A stretch of 64,000 nucleotides of DNA from Ancylobacter pratisalsi (GCF_010669125.1 NZ_CP048630.1:992001-1056000); one strand, 5' to 3'. Positions 1-9,532 are shown, numbered from the stretch's first letter. Translations and numbers: made by a program. The notes: generated by a model not told the origin, from the letters alone.

Positions 1-812
1 CCGAGGCCCTGGATGAAATATTGGCTGAGCATGGCGAAGGCGGCGAACAGCGGCAGCGCGATCAGGGTCGAGCCTGCCATGATCTCGCCCCAGCGCAGGT
101 CAAACGAGCCGATCATCGAGGCCAACCCCACCGGCACGGTCTTGTTGGCGTCGGAGCCGATCATGATCAGCGCATAGGTATAGTCGGTCCACGACAGCAG
201 GAAGGAGAAGATCGCCACGGTGATCAGCCCCGGCAGCGACAGCGGCAGCACGACGCGCAGAAAGGCGCCGAGCCGGGTGCAACCGTCCACCATCGCCGCT
301 TCCTCCAGCTCGAACGGCATGCTCTTGAAGAAGCCCCACAGGAACCACACGCCGAGCGGCAGGGTCAGCGTCAGATGCGAGACGATGACGCTGGTCAGCG
401 TGTCGCCAAGCCCGAGCTTGGCGAAGATGGAGAACATGGGGATGGCGATGAGCAGCGGCGGAAACATGTAGGCGTACAGCATCGCGCCGATGATCAGCTT
501 CTTGCCGGGCACGCGGTGGCGGGTGACGGCGTAGGCGATCATCACCGAGAACACCATCGTCACCACCACCGTCACCGCCGCGACGATGATGCTGTTGACG
601 AACTGCGTGGGGTAGTCGGTCAGCTCCAGCAGGTTCCAGTAATATTCCGTGGTGAACGGGCCGGGGATCAGCGAGGTGCTGGTCAGCAGCACTTCCGGCG
701 AGCGCAGTGACGACAGCACCATCCAGTAGATCGGGAAGGCGGAATAGACAGCGATGACGATGGCCGCGGTGTAGAGCGCGAGGCGGCCGGGGAGCGAGCG
801 GACCATGAGCAT
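1..812 (-). CDS. Carbohydrate ABC transporter permease, second subunit (3' end cut by window edge)
   Basis: Inner-membrane permease of the binding-protein-dependent sugar transporter in this operon (MalG-like family). About 270 residues are visible. They show several hydrophobic spans and, near residue 167, the cytoplasmic EAA loop (EEAAMVDGC, then LPLSLPGL) that docks on the ATPase. The last visible residues (ALPLFAAFAMLSQYFIQGL) are the usual ending of the family, so only a few codons lie outside. The start ATG overlaps the stop of the upstream permease by one base (TGATG), which fixes it and suggests translational coupling. A second ATG lies two codons further in. The substrate cannot be read from the permease. 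Confidence 0.93.
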   Translation of the reverse strand, partial: MLMVRSLPGRLALYTAAIVIAVYSAFPIYWMVLSSLRSPEVLLTSTSLIPGPFTTEYYWNLLELTDYPTQFVNSIIVAAVTVVVTMVFSVMIAYAVTRHRVPGKKLIIGAMLYAYMFPPLLIAIPMFSIFAKLGLGDTLTSVIVSHLTLTLPLGVWFLWGFFKSMPFELEEAAMVDGCTRLGAFLRVVLPLSLPGLITVAIFSFLLSWTDYTYALIMIGSDANKTVPVGLASMIGSFDLRWGEIMAGSTLIALPLFAAFAMLSQYFIQGL

Positions 813-1672
813 CACTCCGTATCGAGCGGAAACAGGCGGAAATAGATGAACACCGCCACTGAGAGGATGGCGAAGGAGATCGTGGCGATGGCGGCTCCGC
901 CGCCGATGTCAAATAGCGAGAAGGCGGTGCGGTAGGAGAGAATCGCCAGATGCTCGGTCGAGCCGACCGGTCCCCCCTGCGTCAGCAGCCAGATCACGTC
1001 GAATTTGTTGAACATCCACACCGCCCGCAGCAGCACGATCACCGTGAGAATCGGCTTCAGCATCGGCAGCGTGATGTGGAAGAAGCGCTGGATCGCTGTC
1101 GTGCCGTCGACCTTGGCCGCCTCATAAAGCGATGTCGGCACGGTCTGCAGGGCAGCGAGGAAGGTGGTGGTGACGAAGGGCGTCCACATCCACACGCTGA
1201 CCAGGATCACCGATGCCATGGCCGCGCCGGGGCTCTCGAACCAGTACACCGGCGGCAGGCCGAGCGCGGCGAGCACGCTGGTGAGCACGCCAATAGAGCC
1301 GTCCACCATCCATTTGAACGTCAGCACCACCACCACGGTCGGCAGCAGATAGGGAAGGATGGAGAGGCCGCGCACCAGATTGCGGCCGGGAAACACCTGA
1401 TTGAGCACCAGGGCGAAGCCGATGCCGAGCACCACCTGGAAGACGATGGTGCCGAGCGAATAAACGAAGCCGTTGATTAGCGCCCGCCAGAACTCCCATT
1501 GCGAGAGCACGCGGGCATAGTTGTCGAGGCCCGCCCATTGCGGCGTGCCGACAAACGAGTCCATCTGGTAGAAACTGAGCGAGATGGCATAGACCACCGG
1601 CGCCACGATCAACAGCATCGTGACGGATAGGCCCAGTATCAGAAAAGAATAGATCGTCGCTTTGGAACTCAA
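812..1672 (-). CDS. Carbohydrate ABC transporter permease, first subunit
   Basis: MalF-like inner-membrane permease of about 286 residues, partner of the next gene. It has six hydrophobic spans and an EAA loop (LYEAAKVDGTTAIQRFF, then LPML). I chose the TTG start at 1672. A GGAGG sequence sits about ten bases before it, and the protein then begins just before the first membrane span. The only upstream in-frame start, at 1786, would add 38 arginine-rich residues and overlap the binding-protein gene. The leftward ATG of permease 2 overlaps its stop. The family assignment is safe; the exact start is inferred. Confidence 0.9.
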   Translation of the reverse strand: MSSKATIYSFLILGLSVTMLLIVAPVVYAISLSFYQMDSFVGTPQWAGLDNYARVLSQWEFWRALINGFVYSLGTIVFQVVLGIGFALVLNQVFPGRNLVRGLSILPYLLPTVVVVLTFKWMVDGSIGVLTSVLAALGLPPVYWFESPGAAMASVILVSVWMWTPFVTTTFLAALQTVPTSLYEAAKVDGTTAIQRFFHITLPMLKPILTVIVLLRAVWMFNKFDVIWLLTQGGPVGSTEHLAILSYRTAFSLFDIGGGAAIATISFAILSVAVFIYFRLFPLDTE

Positions 1673-1751
1673 CGGCTCGCCCTCCGGCGTCAGATGGAAG
1701 CTGGCGCGCGACCGCAGATGGGCCGCGCGTCGGCTGCGCTGTCCGGGACGT

Positions 1752-3077
1752 TCAGGCGATGACCTGGCGCATCTTGTCGGCGGCAATCTTTAGGCAGTCG
1801 GCCGACCCCATGTTCTTCAGGCACTTGTTCTGCAGCATTTCCGGGAACACGAAGGCCTCGAAGATCTTGCCGGGGCGCAGGTCCGGGGCGGGTCCCTGCG
1901 TGTCGAGCGAGGTGAGGATCATGTTCTTGTCTGTAAGGAACGAGCGCATGGTCTCGATGGCCGCGTTGTGCTTCTCGATCAGCGGATGGGCACGCCAGCG
2001 GGCATCCTCGTAGACGTCGAGACGCGGCGGCTGGAAGTGCAGCGGCGCGGTGTGCAGGAAGTTGATGAACTGGTTTTCCGTGAACCACTTCATGAACTTC
2101 ATCGACTCGTCGGAATTGGGCGTCTTCAGCACCACCCATCCATCATAACCATGGTTCACCGCCTGGTGTTTTCCGGCGGAATCCATGTAGGGCATGATGC
2201 CGTATTTGTCGGCGAGTGCCGGGGCGTTGCGCTCCAGCGTCTCGATCATGCGGCCGGCATAGGCGGAATGGGCCACCTTGTCGGAGGTGAAGTTCGACAG
2301 CACCTCGCCGAAGCTGGCCTGGCTCGTGCCCGGCGGCATGGTCTTGTAGAGATCGCCGAAGAAGTCGAGGAAACGGGTGACGCGCGGCCCGATGTCAGCG
2401 TTGTCGAAGACGATGTTCCACTTGTCGTCGAATACCTTGACGCCTTCCGCCCACATGAAACCGGGTGAGAGCCAGTTGGTGGCACCGTTCGAACCGATGG
2501 GATAGAGCGCACCAGCCCGGCCATCGCCGTTCAGGGTCTGGGCATTCTTGAGGAACTCGGCCCAGGTCTTCGGCACCGACAAGCTGTTCTTCTCGTAGAG
2601 ATCCTTGCGATAGTAGATCCAGGCGAGATTGTAGTCGTAGGGATACCAGAACACTTTCCCGTCGATCGGGAACAGGATGTTCGGTCCCCATTTGTATTTG
2701 TCGGTCAGCTCGTTGAGCGGCATCAAATGGCCTTCGCTAGCCAGAATGAGGACGTGCCCGACAAAGGCGAAGGTGGCGATGTCGTAGGGCGTGCCGCCGC
2801 GAAGCGAGGTCGTCACCTTTGTGAAGGCGCCGTCCAGTGGGACGGAATCGATCACCACCTTGGTGCCGAACTGCCGCTCATATTCGGCGGCGGCGACCTT
2901 GAGTGCCCGGATGCTGTCGATCGAAGTTTCCGTGTTCAGGAACCGGATGGTCTTGGTCCCTTGCCCGTGTACGGCCGGCGCGGCGATGGCGCCGGCGGCG
3001 ATGCCGCCCGCAACGGTGCCGGCAGCCTTGAGAACGGCGCGACGGGACAAACCGCCGGTCTTCACTGTCGTGTCCAT
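1752..3077 (-). CDS. Extracellular solute-binding protein of the sugar ABC transporter, Tat-exported
   Basis: Periplasmic ligand-binding protein of 441 residues, the usual size for family 1 sugar or polyol binding proteins. The N-terminus has a twin-arginine signal: SRRAVLK at residues 11-17, a hydrophobic alanine/glycine stretch, then an AxA-type cleavage region around VHGQ. The mature part is rich in aromatic residues (WYPYDYNLAWIYYRKDLY), as in sugar-binding lobes. A strong ribosome site (GGAGGAG) precedes the ATG. It lies between the ATPase and the permeases, so the whole importer is encoded here. The ligand is unknown; the kinase and oxidoreductase upstream suggest a polyol or ketose. 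Confidence 0.92.
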   Translation of the reverse strand: MDTTVKTGGLSRRAVLKAAGTVAGGIAAGAIAAPAVHGQGTKTIRFLNTETSIDSIRALKVAAAEYERQFGTKVVIDSVPLDGAFTKVTTSLRGGTPYDIATFAFVGHVLILASEGHLMPLNELTDKYKWGPNILFPIDGKVFWYPYDYNLAWIYYRKDLYEKNSLSVPKTWAEFLKNAQTLNGDGRAGALYPIGSNGATNWLSPGFMWAEGVKVFDDKWNIVFDNADIGPRVTRFLDFFGDLYKTMPPGTSQASFGEVLSNFTSDKVAHSAYAGRMIETLERNAPALADKYGIMPYMDSAGKHQAVNHGYDGWVVLKTPNSDESMKFMKWFTENQFINFLHTAPLHFQPPRLDVYEDARWRAHPLIEKHNAAIETMRSFLTDKNMILTSLDTQGPAPDLRPGKIFEAFVFPEMLQNKCLKNMGSADCLKIAADKMRQVIA

Positions 3078-3110
3078 GTCGTTTCTCCTCCCTTTATGAT
3101 TATTTCCGCC

Positions 3111-4211
3111 CTAGACGGTGGGTCGTTGCCCAATGGGTGCGCGCCTAGTGTCGAGACGCGCCCCGGTTTGTTTTATGAACAGATGCAGTCCCTCGGGGCG
3201 GAACGAGACCGGCAAGGCCGATCCGTTTCGTACCGCGTCGGTACGCTCCATGAGCACCCTCAGCCGCACGCCGGCCACCTGGCCGATGCACAGCGTCTGT
3301 GCGCCGAGTTGTTCGATCACGGCGATATCGAACGGCAGGGCATGGGCGCCCTCGCCGACACTGATATGCTCGGGCCGCACGCCGAGCACGACCTCCGTGC
3401 CGTCCGCCGCCTGCACGCCGTCTGGCAAAGTGACCGTGAGTCCACCGGAGTGGAACGCACCAGCCTCAATGCGTCCTTCGACAAGGTTCATCTCGGGCGA
3501 ACCGACGAAGCTCGCCACGAACAGATTGGCCGGACGGTCATAGACCTCCAGCGGAGCGCCAACCTGCTGAACATGCCCGTCCTTCATGATCACGATGCGG
3601 TTGGCCAGCGTCATGGCCTCTACCTGGTCATGGGTGACATAGACCATGGAAGTGCCGACCTCCTGATGCAGCCGGGCGATCTCCTCGCGCATTCGCACGC
3701 GCAGCTTGGCATCGAGGTTGGAAAGCGGCTCGTCGAGCAGGAACACTTGGGGATTACGCACCAGCGCCCGGCCGAGTGCCACGCGCTGCATCTGCCCGCC
3801 GGAAAGTTGCTTGGGCTTGCGTTCCAGATAGGGGTCGAGCCCGAGCATGACGGAGGCGGCCTTCACCCGCCGGTCGATCTCGTCGCGGTCCATCTTGCGC
3901 ATACGCAGGCCGAAGGCGAGGTTCTCGTAAATCGTCTTGTGCGGGTACAGCGCATAGTTCTGGAACACCATGGCGATGTTCCGGTCCTTCGGTTCCAGCC
4001 GCGTCACGTCGCGCCCGCCGATCTCGATCGTGCCGGAGGTAATTTCCTCAAGCCCGGCGATCATGCGCAGCGTGGTCGATTTTCCACACCCCGACGGCCC
4101 CAGGAAGACGACGAATTCGCCGTCTCCAATTTCGAGGTCCACGCCATGCACGGCGACCGTGCCGCCATAGGCCTTGCGGACCTGCTTCAGGCTGACCTGT
4201 GCCATTCTCAT
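3111..4211 (-). CDS. Sugar ABC transporter ATP-binding protein (MalK/UgpC family)
   Basis: Cytoplasmic ATPase that energises the two permeases; 366 residues, normal for the MalK/UgpC group. Walker A is at 38-46 (GPSGCGKST), the ABC signature LSGGQ at 136-140, Walker B ends at D160 with catalytic E161, and the switch histidine is near 194. Residues from about 235 form the C-terminal OB/TOBE region that can contact regulators. A second ATG two codons in (4205) is an equally good start. It lies 25 bases after the kinase gene and 33 bases before the binding-protein gene, so the order is kinase, ATPase, binding protein, permeases. Confidence 0.95.
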   Translation of the reverse strand: MRMAQVSLKQVRKAYGGTVAVHGVDLEIGDGEFVVFLGPSGCGKSTTLRMIAGLEEITSGTIEIGGRDVTRLEPKDRNIAMVFQNYALYPHKTIYENLAFGLRMRKMDRDEIDRRVKAASVMLGLDPYLERKPKQLSGGQMQRVALGRALVRNPQVFLLDEPLSNLDAKLRVRMREEIARLHQEVGTSMVYVTHDQVEAMTLANRIVIMKDGHVQQVGAPLEVYDRPANLFVASFVGSPEMNLVEGRIEAGAFHSGGLTVTLPDGVQAADGTEVVLGVRPEHISVGEGAHALPFDIAVIEQLGAQTLCIGQVAGVRLRVLMERTDAVRNGSALPVSFRPEGLHLFIKQTGARLDTRRAPIGQRPTV

Positions 4212-4236
4212 TCACTCTCGAACTTGCGGAGATACA

Positions 4237-5745
4237 TCAGCGTCCGCTCACGAAGTCATGGATGCGGTGGTTCACCGGAGCCAGCGCCGCCTGTATGTCG
4301 CCGTAAATCACATGCCCCCGCGCATAGAGAGCGGCTCGCTCGGGGTCCGGCACGAGCCGGGACACAACCTTGATCGCCCGTGCCGCGTCGCGCTCGTCGG
4401 CGTAAACGCCGACACCGACGCCGGCCAGAAGGGCGGCCCCGAACGAGGCGTCGGCCACGGCCGGAATCTCCACCTCGACATTGAGCACATCGGCCACGAT
4501 CTGCCGCCATAGCGCGCTCCTGGCGCCGCCGCCGGTCAGGCGGGCGGTGGTGAAGTCCAGCCCCTGTCCGCGCAACGCGATCAGGCAGTCGCGCAGCGAA
4601 TAGGAGATGCCCTCATAGAGCGCGCGAACGAAATGGCCGGGTCCATGGTTGAAGCCGACGCCGACATAATCCGCCCGTAGCAGAGGGTCCCAGTGCGGGC
4701 TGCGCTCGCCATTAAGATAGGGGTGGAAGAACAGCCCGGCCGATCCCGGCGCAACCTCGCCGGCCAGCCTGTCCATCTGCGTGAACACGCTGCCGCCATC
4801 CTCGCCCGCGCGCAGGAAGAAGGTGTCGCGCAGCCATTTGTGCGCCGAAGCGCAGGAATTGGTGGCGGCGATGACATACCAGTGGTCGGGCATGACATGC
4901 GGGTAGTTGATCACCTTGAAGTCCGGCCGGGGGTGGCGCGACAGCACGCTCACGGTGGCGGCGGTGGCCAGCTTGATCACGCCGAGCCCTTCCGAGGTCA
5001 TGCCGGCGCCATAGGTCTCGACCGCCGTGTCCGACGTGCCGCATACCACCGGGGTGCCCTCGGCAAGTCCGGTGGCGCGGGCGGCCGCCGCCGTCACGCG
5101 CCCGACCACAGCTTTGGAGGCGACAATCGGCGGAAGGGTGTCAAGCGGCCAGCCGATCATAGCGCAGAGTTCTTCCGACCATATGCCGGTGCGGGCGTCG
5201 GCCATCAGCGTGCCGACCGCGTCGATCGGGTCAGTCTCCCATGTGCCGGTCAGTTGAGCGCGCAGCCAGTCCTTGGCGAGGTAGAGCCGACGCACGCGGG
5301 CGAAAGCCTGCGGCTCATGGCGGCGCAGCCACAGCATCTGCGGCAGGGTCCAGGTCGGGTTGGCGCGGTTCGAGCCAATTTCGAGAATGCGGGCGTCGGC
5401 CTGCTCGCGCAGATCCTGCGTCTCGGCGCCGGAGCGCTGGTCGTTCCACAAGATCGCCGGACGGATAATGCGGCCATCGGCATCCTCCAGCACCTGCGTA
5501 TGGGCGCCTGCGGAGAACGAGACGCCCGCAACTGTTCCGGCACCCTCCGTGGCGGCGAGCGCACGCGGCACCGTTTCGCAGACGGCGCGCCACCAGTCCC
5601 GCGGTTCCTGCTCGCTCCAGCCCGGATAGGGCGCGGAGGTGGCGATCGCGGCCGCAGCTTCCGCGATGAGGGTTCCATCGGCCCGGATCACGCTGGTCTT
5701 TAGCGAGCCCGCACCCAGATCGATGCCGACAAGGAGATCAGCCAC
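4237..5745 (-). CDS. FGGY-family carbohydrate kinase
   Basis: ATP-dependent sugar or polyol kinase of 502 residues, full length for FGGY kinases. The N-terminal phosphate-binding strand (LLVGIDLGAGSLKTSVI) and the glycine-rich adenosine-binding segment (RLTGGGARSALWRQIVADV) are present. Overall it is closest in feel to xylulokinases, but the sequence does not settle the substrate. The start is a GTG with AGGAGATGAGCC just before it. It sits between an FAD oxidoreductase and the transporter, so it probably phosphorylates the imported compound or its oxidation product. Confidence 0.92.
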   Translation of the reverse strand: MADLLVGIDLGAGSLKTSVIRADGTLIAEAAAAIATSAPYPGWSEQEPRDWWRAVCETVPRALAATEGAGTVAGVSFSAGAHTQVLEDADGRIIRPAILWNDQRSGAETQDLREQADARILEIGSNRANPTWTLPQMLWLRRHEPQAFARVRRLYLAKDWLRAQLTGTWETDPIDAVGTLMADARTGIWSEELCAMIGWPLDTLPPIVASKAVVGRVTAAAARATGLAEGTPVVCGTSDTAVETYGAGMTSEGLGVIKLATAATVSVLSRHPRPDFKVINYPHVMPDHWYVIAATNSCASAHKWLRDTFFLRAGEDGGSVFTQMDRLAGEVAPGSAGLFFHPYLNGERSPHWDPLLRADYVGVGFNHGPGHFVRALYEGISYSLRDCLIALRGQGLDFTTARLTGGGARSALWRQIVADVLNVEVEIPAVADASFGAALLAGVGVGVYADERDAARAIKVVSRLVPDPERAALYARGHVIYGDIQAALAPVNHRIHDFVSGR

Positions 5746-5774
5746 GGCTCATCTCCTTCATGAAGGGGCGCCAC

Positions 5775-7256
5775 CTACCCATTGCGCACTTCCACGGCAC
5801 CCGCCGCCGGTCGCAGGCCGAGCTTGCCGGGGTTCATCAGATTGCCGGGATCAATGGCGTCCTTGATGGTCTGCAAGAGGCCAAGCCCCGCGCCGAGTTC
5901 GCGCGCCAGCCACGGATTACGGAACACGCCGACGCCATGATGATGTGCGATGGAGCCGCCATGGTCGAGAGTGAGCGTCTGGATGGTTTCCCACAGCCGG
6001 GCGTGCAGCGGCAGCGCCTGCTGTTCCTCCATCGGCGGCAGGCGGATGGTCATGTATTGGCACGCGCCTTCCGGGTAGATGTGCGACCAGTGCGCGCCGA
6101 AATGGATGTCTGGGAAAATCTCACGAGCCGCTGCGGCCATGGCGGCATACATGCCCGGAATGGCCGACCAGTTGCCGGTCACCTCGATGGTGTCGTTGTA
6201 ATAGCCCGCCGCCTGCCACTTCTGCGAATAGGCGACATAGCGATTCTGTTTCCAGTGGCGGTAAGGCCCGTCCGATGTCACCTCGGCGCCAAGCTCGGCG
6301 GCGAGGGCAAGAGCCATCTCCTGCTCGGCCGTTACCATCGGCTCCGAGCCGGAGAACACCATCATCGCCAGTATGGGCTTGCGTTTGAAGGCCTCGATGT
6401 CGGCGGTGCGTTCGGCGCTCTCCGCCGCATCGTAGATCCGGGCAACGGTCGGGCGTAGTTCGGCCTGCATGATGCGGCGCGCGGCCTCCCACGCCGCAAT
6501 GAGCGAGGGGAAGGCGAGCACGACCCCGCGCTCGACCTCGGGCAGCTTCCACAGGCGCAGCGTGAGTTCGGTGATGATGCCGTAAGAGCCCTCGCTGCCG
6601 ACGATGATGTCGCGGATCGACGGACCCACGGCGCGCCGCGCCACCGGGCGGACCTCGATCGGCGTGCCGTCCGGCAGCACGGCCTTGAGGCCGATGACGA
6701 TGTCCTCGATCTTGCCGTAGCGGCTCGACGCCTGCCCGCCGCCCCGGCATGCAGCCCAGCCGCCCACGGTGGAAATCTCGATGGATTGGGGCAGGTGGCC
6801 GGTGGTGAAGCCTTCGGCGTTCAGCGCTTTCTCGAACTCCGCGCCGTTCATACCGGCCTGCACCGTCACCATCGCGTCCTGCGGTTTGATCGACAGGATC
6901 TGATCCAGCCGGCGCAGGTCGACCATCACTTCATGGTCCAGCGGAATGGCGCCGCCAAGGACGCCCGAGCCATTGCCGAACGGGATGAGCTGGACGCCTT
7001 TCGCGCGGGCAAGCCTCACCACGCGCTCGACCTCGTCCGCTGTGCCAGGGCGCACCACCAGCCGCGGCACGACGCCGGCCAGCTTGCCATGACGCTCGCG
7101 GAAATTGGCGAAGGGCAGGCGGTCGTGGGAATAGGCGCGCCGCGCCTCGAACTCGCTGAGCGTGTGCTCGGCCCCGACGATAGCGGCAAGGTCTGCCGCC
7201 AGTGCGGTGTCTATCTTGTCTGCATCTCGGGCAGCGGCGATCGCTAGGCCGGTCAT
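5775..7256 (-). CDS. FAD-binding oxidoreductase, alkyldihydroxyacetonephosphate-synthase-like
   Basis: Flavoprotein of 493 residues in the PCMH/VAO superfamily. The FAD-binding half holds the pyrophosphate segment (IPFGNGSGVLGG) and STVGGWAACRGGGQASS. The C-terminal half has a His-rich HHHGVG motif, which is typical of alkylglycerone-phosphate synthase relatives rather than plain glycolate oxidases. In bacteria such proteins sit in sugar or polyol catabolic operons and probably oxidise a hydroxyl of the substrate. I prefer the ATG at 7256, since GAGAGG lies five bases upstream; a GTG two codons earlier is possible. That ribosome site is inside a perfect hairpin, listed separately. Confidence 0.9.
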   Translation of the reverse strand: MTGLAIAAARDADKIDTALAADLAAIVGAEHTLSEFEARRAYSHDRLPFANFRERHGKLAGVVPRLVVRPGTADEVERVVRLARAKGVQLIPFGNGSGVLGGAIPLDHEVMVDLRRLDQILSIKPQDAMVTVQAGMNGAEFEKALNAEGFTTGHLPQSIEISTVGGWAACRGGGQASSRYGKIEDIVIGLKAVLPDGTPIEVRPVARRAVGPSIRDIIVGSEGSYGIITELTLRLWKLPEVERGVVLAFPSLIAAWEAARRIMQAELRPTVARIYDAAESAERTADIEAFKRKPILAMMVFSGSEPMVTAEQEMALALAAELGAEVTSDGPYRHWKQNRYVAYSQKWQAAGYYNDTIEVTGNWSAIPGMYAAMAAAAREIFPDIHFGAHWSHIYPEGACQYMTIRLPPMEEQQALPLHARLWETIQTLTLDHGGSIAHHHGVGVFRNPWLARELGAGLGLLQTIKDAIDPGNLMNPGKLGLRPAAGAVEVRNG

Positions 7257-7261
7257 TGGCA

Positions 7262-7278
7262 CCTCTCAAAATGAGAGG
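7262..7278 (-). promoter_or_regulatory. Hairpin masking the ribosome-binding site of the FAD oxidoreductase
   Basis: On the minus strand CCTCTCA pairs perfectly with TGAGAGG around a TTT loop. The right arm contains the GAGAGG that would act as Shine-Dalgarno, five bases before the ATG at 7256. The seven-pair stem could hold translation down. This structure is seen directly in the sequence; a regulatory role is inference. Confidence 0.45.
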
Positions 7279-7317
7279 CGCGTGGCGATGATCTCATGTG
7301 GCGTCCCCCCATGTTCT

Positions 7318-7339
7318 TTTGAACAATCGTTTGTTCAAA
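7318..7339. promoter_or_regulatory. Palindromic LacI-type operator for the sugar operon
   Basis: A 22-bp palindrome has perfect 9-bp arms, TTTGAACAA and TTGTTCAAA, around TCGT. It lies in the 133-bp gap between the LacI-family gene and the FAD oxidoreductase, about 60 bp upstream of the latter. On the minus strand a TTGACG (7361-7366) lies just upstream and could be the -35 element, which would place the operator at or just after the -10. Symmetry, length and position fit LacI-family repression of the operon. Confidence 0.75.
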
Positions 7340-7389
7340 GCTGGCAGAGAAGCCCATGCCCGTCAAGCAGGTAAATTCAGCCGGAAACG

Positions 7390-8421
7390 TCAGCGCGGCG
7401 CGGGGCCGGTGGAGGCGCGGGAGATCAGCGCGCCGGGGGGAAGAGGCAGCACCGCCTCGGGGCTTTCGCCATTCAGGCTGCGGATCAGCAAGGTCGCCGC
7501 CACGCTGCCCATTTCCTCGGTCGGCATCATCACCGTGGTTAGCGCGGGGTAGAGCATGCCGGCGACGGGCGCGTCGTGGAGGCCGATCACCGAAACGTCC
7601 TCGGGGATACGCAGCCCGGCCTCGTGCAGCACCGTCATCGCGCCGGCGGCGGAGACCAGCGTTGCCGCGAGCACGGCGGTCGGGCGCTGGCGCAAGAGCG
7701 CCTGCATCGCCATGACGCCACCCTCGGCGGTGTAGCCGGCAACAGAGACCAGCCGCTTGTCATAAGCGATGCCGGCGTCGTTCAACCCGTCGCGATAGCC
7801 TTCAAATCGTTGTCTGGCATTGAAGCCGCCCTCGCGACCGGCGAGATGGGCGATGCGGGTATGGCCGAGCGCGGTGAGGTGGGCGACCGCGAGACGCGCG
7901 GCGGCGCGGCTGTCGAGGATGACGGAAAGCGCCGCACCCGGCAGCACGCGGTTCATCAACACATAGGGCACGCGCGCGGCGATGAGATCGGTGCGCAGCA
8001 CCTCGTCGTCGTCGAGGCTTGCCACCAGCAGCCCATCCACCCGGTTGGTCTGCGACAGCTTGGCGATGGTCGTACCGGTGGTACCGGGCTCGCGATGCGA
8101 AATCAGCAGCGAATAGCCGAGCTGCGCTGCCGCCAGTTCCGCGCCGCGGATCGCGGAAGCGAACACAGGGTTGTCGAGTTGCGGGACCAGGATTCCAATC
8201 GTGTAGGTACGCGCGGTACGCAAGCCCCTTGCGAGGGGGTTGGCGAGATATTGAAGGTCGTCTGCGACTTTCAAAATGCGGTCGCGGGTTTCCTCTCGCA
8301 CGCGCTGCGTTGCCTCGCCACGAAGCACGCGTGAAGCGGTCGACATATCCACGCCCGCAGCGCGCGCGACATCGGCCAATGTAACACGAGGCGACGGAGG
8401 AGCGGCCTTGGCTTTCATCAT
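7390..8421 (-). CDS. LacI-family transcriptional regulator
   Basis: DNA-binding repressor or activator of about 343 residues. The N-terminal helix-turn-helix and hinge are canonical (VTLADVARAAGVDMSTASRVLRG), followed by a periplasmic-binding-protein-like sensor domain starting around TIGILVPQLDNPVF. ATGs at 8421 and 8418 give the usual short leader before the HTH; an in-frame ATG at 8469 adds 16 residues that do not look like the family. It is the first gene in the direction of transcription of the sugar operon, and the palindrome at 7318-7339 follows it, so it very probably controls that operon. Confidence 0.94.
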   Translation of the reverse strand: MMKAKAAPPSPRVTLADVARAAGVDMSTASRVLRGEATQRVREETRDRILKVADDLQYLANPLARGLRTARTYTIGILVPQLDNPVFASAIRGAELAAAQLGYSLLISHREPGTTGTTIAKLSQTNRVDGLLVASLDDDEVLRTDLIAARVPYVLMNRVLPGAALSVILDSRAAARLAVAHLTALGHTRIAHLAGREGGFNARQRFEGYRDGLNDAGIAYDKRLVSVAGYTAEGGVMAMQALLRQRPTAVLAATLVSAAGAMTVLHEAGLRIPEDVSVIGLHDAPVAGMLYPALTTVMMPTEEMGSVAATLLIRSLNGESPEAVLPLPPGALISRASTGPAPR

Positions 8422-8547
8422 CTCAAAACGGCACAACCATGAGGTAGGAAACGGGATATCCCTTCGCAACGCCCTTAGCGCACGCTGAAGCCATTGTGGG
8501 ACGCCTAGGGAAGCTCATCATAACGTCCGCCCAAGCGGGAAAGCGAA

Positions 8548-9128
8548 CGTCTGCGTCTTACCCGGATCATTTTCCAAGGCGAGGACCCCGCACGCGACGA
8601 CAGGCCGGACCCGCTCCATTGTCGGCTGATCTTCAGCCGAAACGCCGCAATGGCCCCTGCTGGACGCTCCTGGCCATGTGGTATGGCCGCCGCAGCACAC
8701 GCTCCCGGCACGAGTCTACACCATCCGCAGGATCGATGCCGCCGGGGGCGAGATCACGGTCGACTTCGCCCTGCATGATCGGCCAGGCCCGGGGGCCAAT
8801 GGCGCGAAGCCGGCGGAGTTCTACGTGCTGGCCGGCGACGAGGCCGACCTTCCCGGTATCACCCGCCTGCTCAAACATCTCTCGGAGGACGCATGCTGCG
8901 TGGCCTTCATCGAGATCGACAGCCCGGTCGAGCAACTGCCGCTGATCCGTCCTCCCGGTGTCGAGCTATGCTGGCAGCGGCGAGCATAAGGCGTTCCGCC
9001 AGCTCCATCGACAGCTTTGCCAGGAGGTGCGGTTGCCTGCGGAGCGCCAGACGCTCTACTCGCACTGGAATCTCACCTTCAGCGAAGAAGAGATCATTGC
9101 GATCGGGGCCGAAGCCTATCTGCCGTAG
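8548..9128 (+). pseudogene. Siderophore-interacting protein (SIP/ViuB family), decayed
   Basis: Pieces of an FAD-dependent ferric-siderophore reductase appear in different frames. An N-terminal FAD-domain stretch (RLTRIIFQGED, then LHCRLIFSRN) begins at 8548. Near 8650 the frame shifts into WPLLDAPGHVVWPPQ and LPARVYTIRRIDAAGGE, then FYVLAGDEADLPGITRLLKHL, which is the SIP NAD-domain start. The segment normally found between those blocks is missing after PGPGANGAKP. The C-terminal part (YSHWNLTFSEEE to the TAG at 9126) is in another frame. No uninterrupted gene can be assembled, so I call it a remnant. No siderophore genes are nearby. Confidence 0.7.
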
Positions 9129-9532
9129 ACCGTGCTCGGTGCGCCATCAAAAAGTCGACAAGAGGAGTGCGAACCAAGCCCAACAACTCCCCTGTCGGGA
9201 AGCTGCCCGTTGAGTGATCGATAGCGCAGAGGGCCGCCGAGAGGCTTTGCCTCTTCTCCGCCCCAAACAGGCCTCCGCCCACCCGCCTCGCTTCGCTTCG
9301 CTCGCGCAGGCGGTTCCCCGCGAAGCCTGTTTTCCCCCTCCATCTCCACCGCTCGCGCGGCGCCGGGAAGCAGCAGGAGCTGCTTCGCCATAGATTGAGA
9401 AAGATCGCTGATGAAGGGGACTCCGCCCTTGTGCAGGTCGTTTCACGCTGGGGTGCGATGACCATCTGGCCGGCCTTTGCGGCGGGTGTGGAAGCCCTTT
9501 GAGTGTCGCTCGTTGCTTCAACGGGTCGACAG
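9129..9532. other. Region without a supportable gene
   Basis: About 400 bp between two gene remnants. Short frames are open on both strands but none has a recognisable domain or convincing ribosome site. A stretch near 9270-9330 is rich in CGCTTCG-type short repeats. I see no terminator or promoter that I would defend. Confidence 0.4.

Noticed and set aside
2727..4373. A 548-codon plus-strand open frame over the ABC ATPase and binding-protein genes
   Set aside because: It is antisense to two clear genes and consists of charged low-complexity sequence with no domain; GC-rich codon bias keeps such frames open.
9094..9465. Minus-strand frame of 123 codons near the siderophore remnant
   Set aside because: No domain, no ribosome site and overlap with degraded DNA; it may be part of mobile-element debris but cannot be supported.
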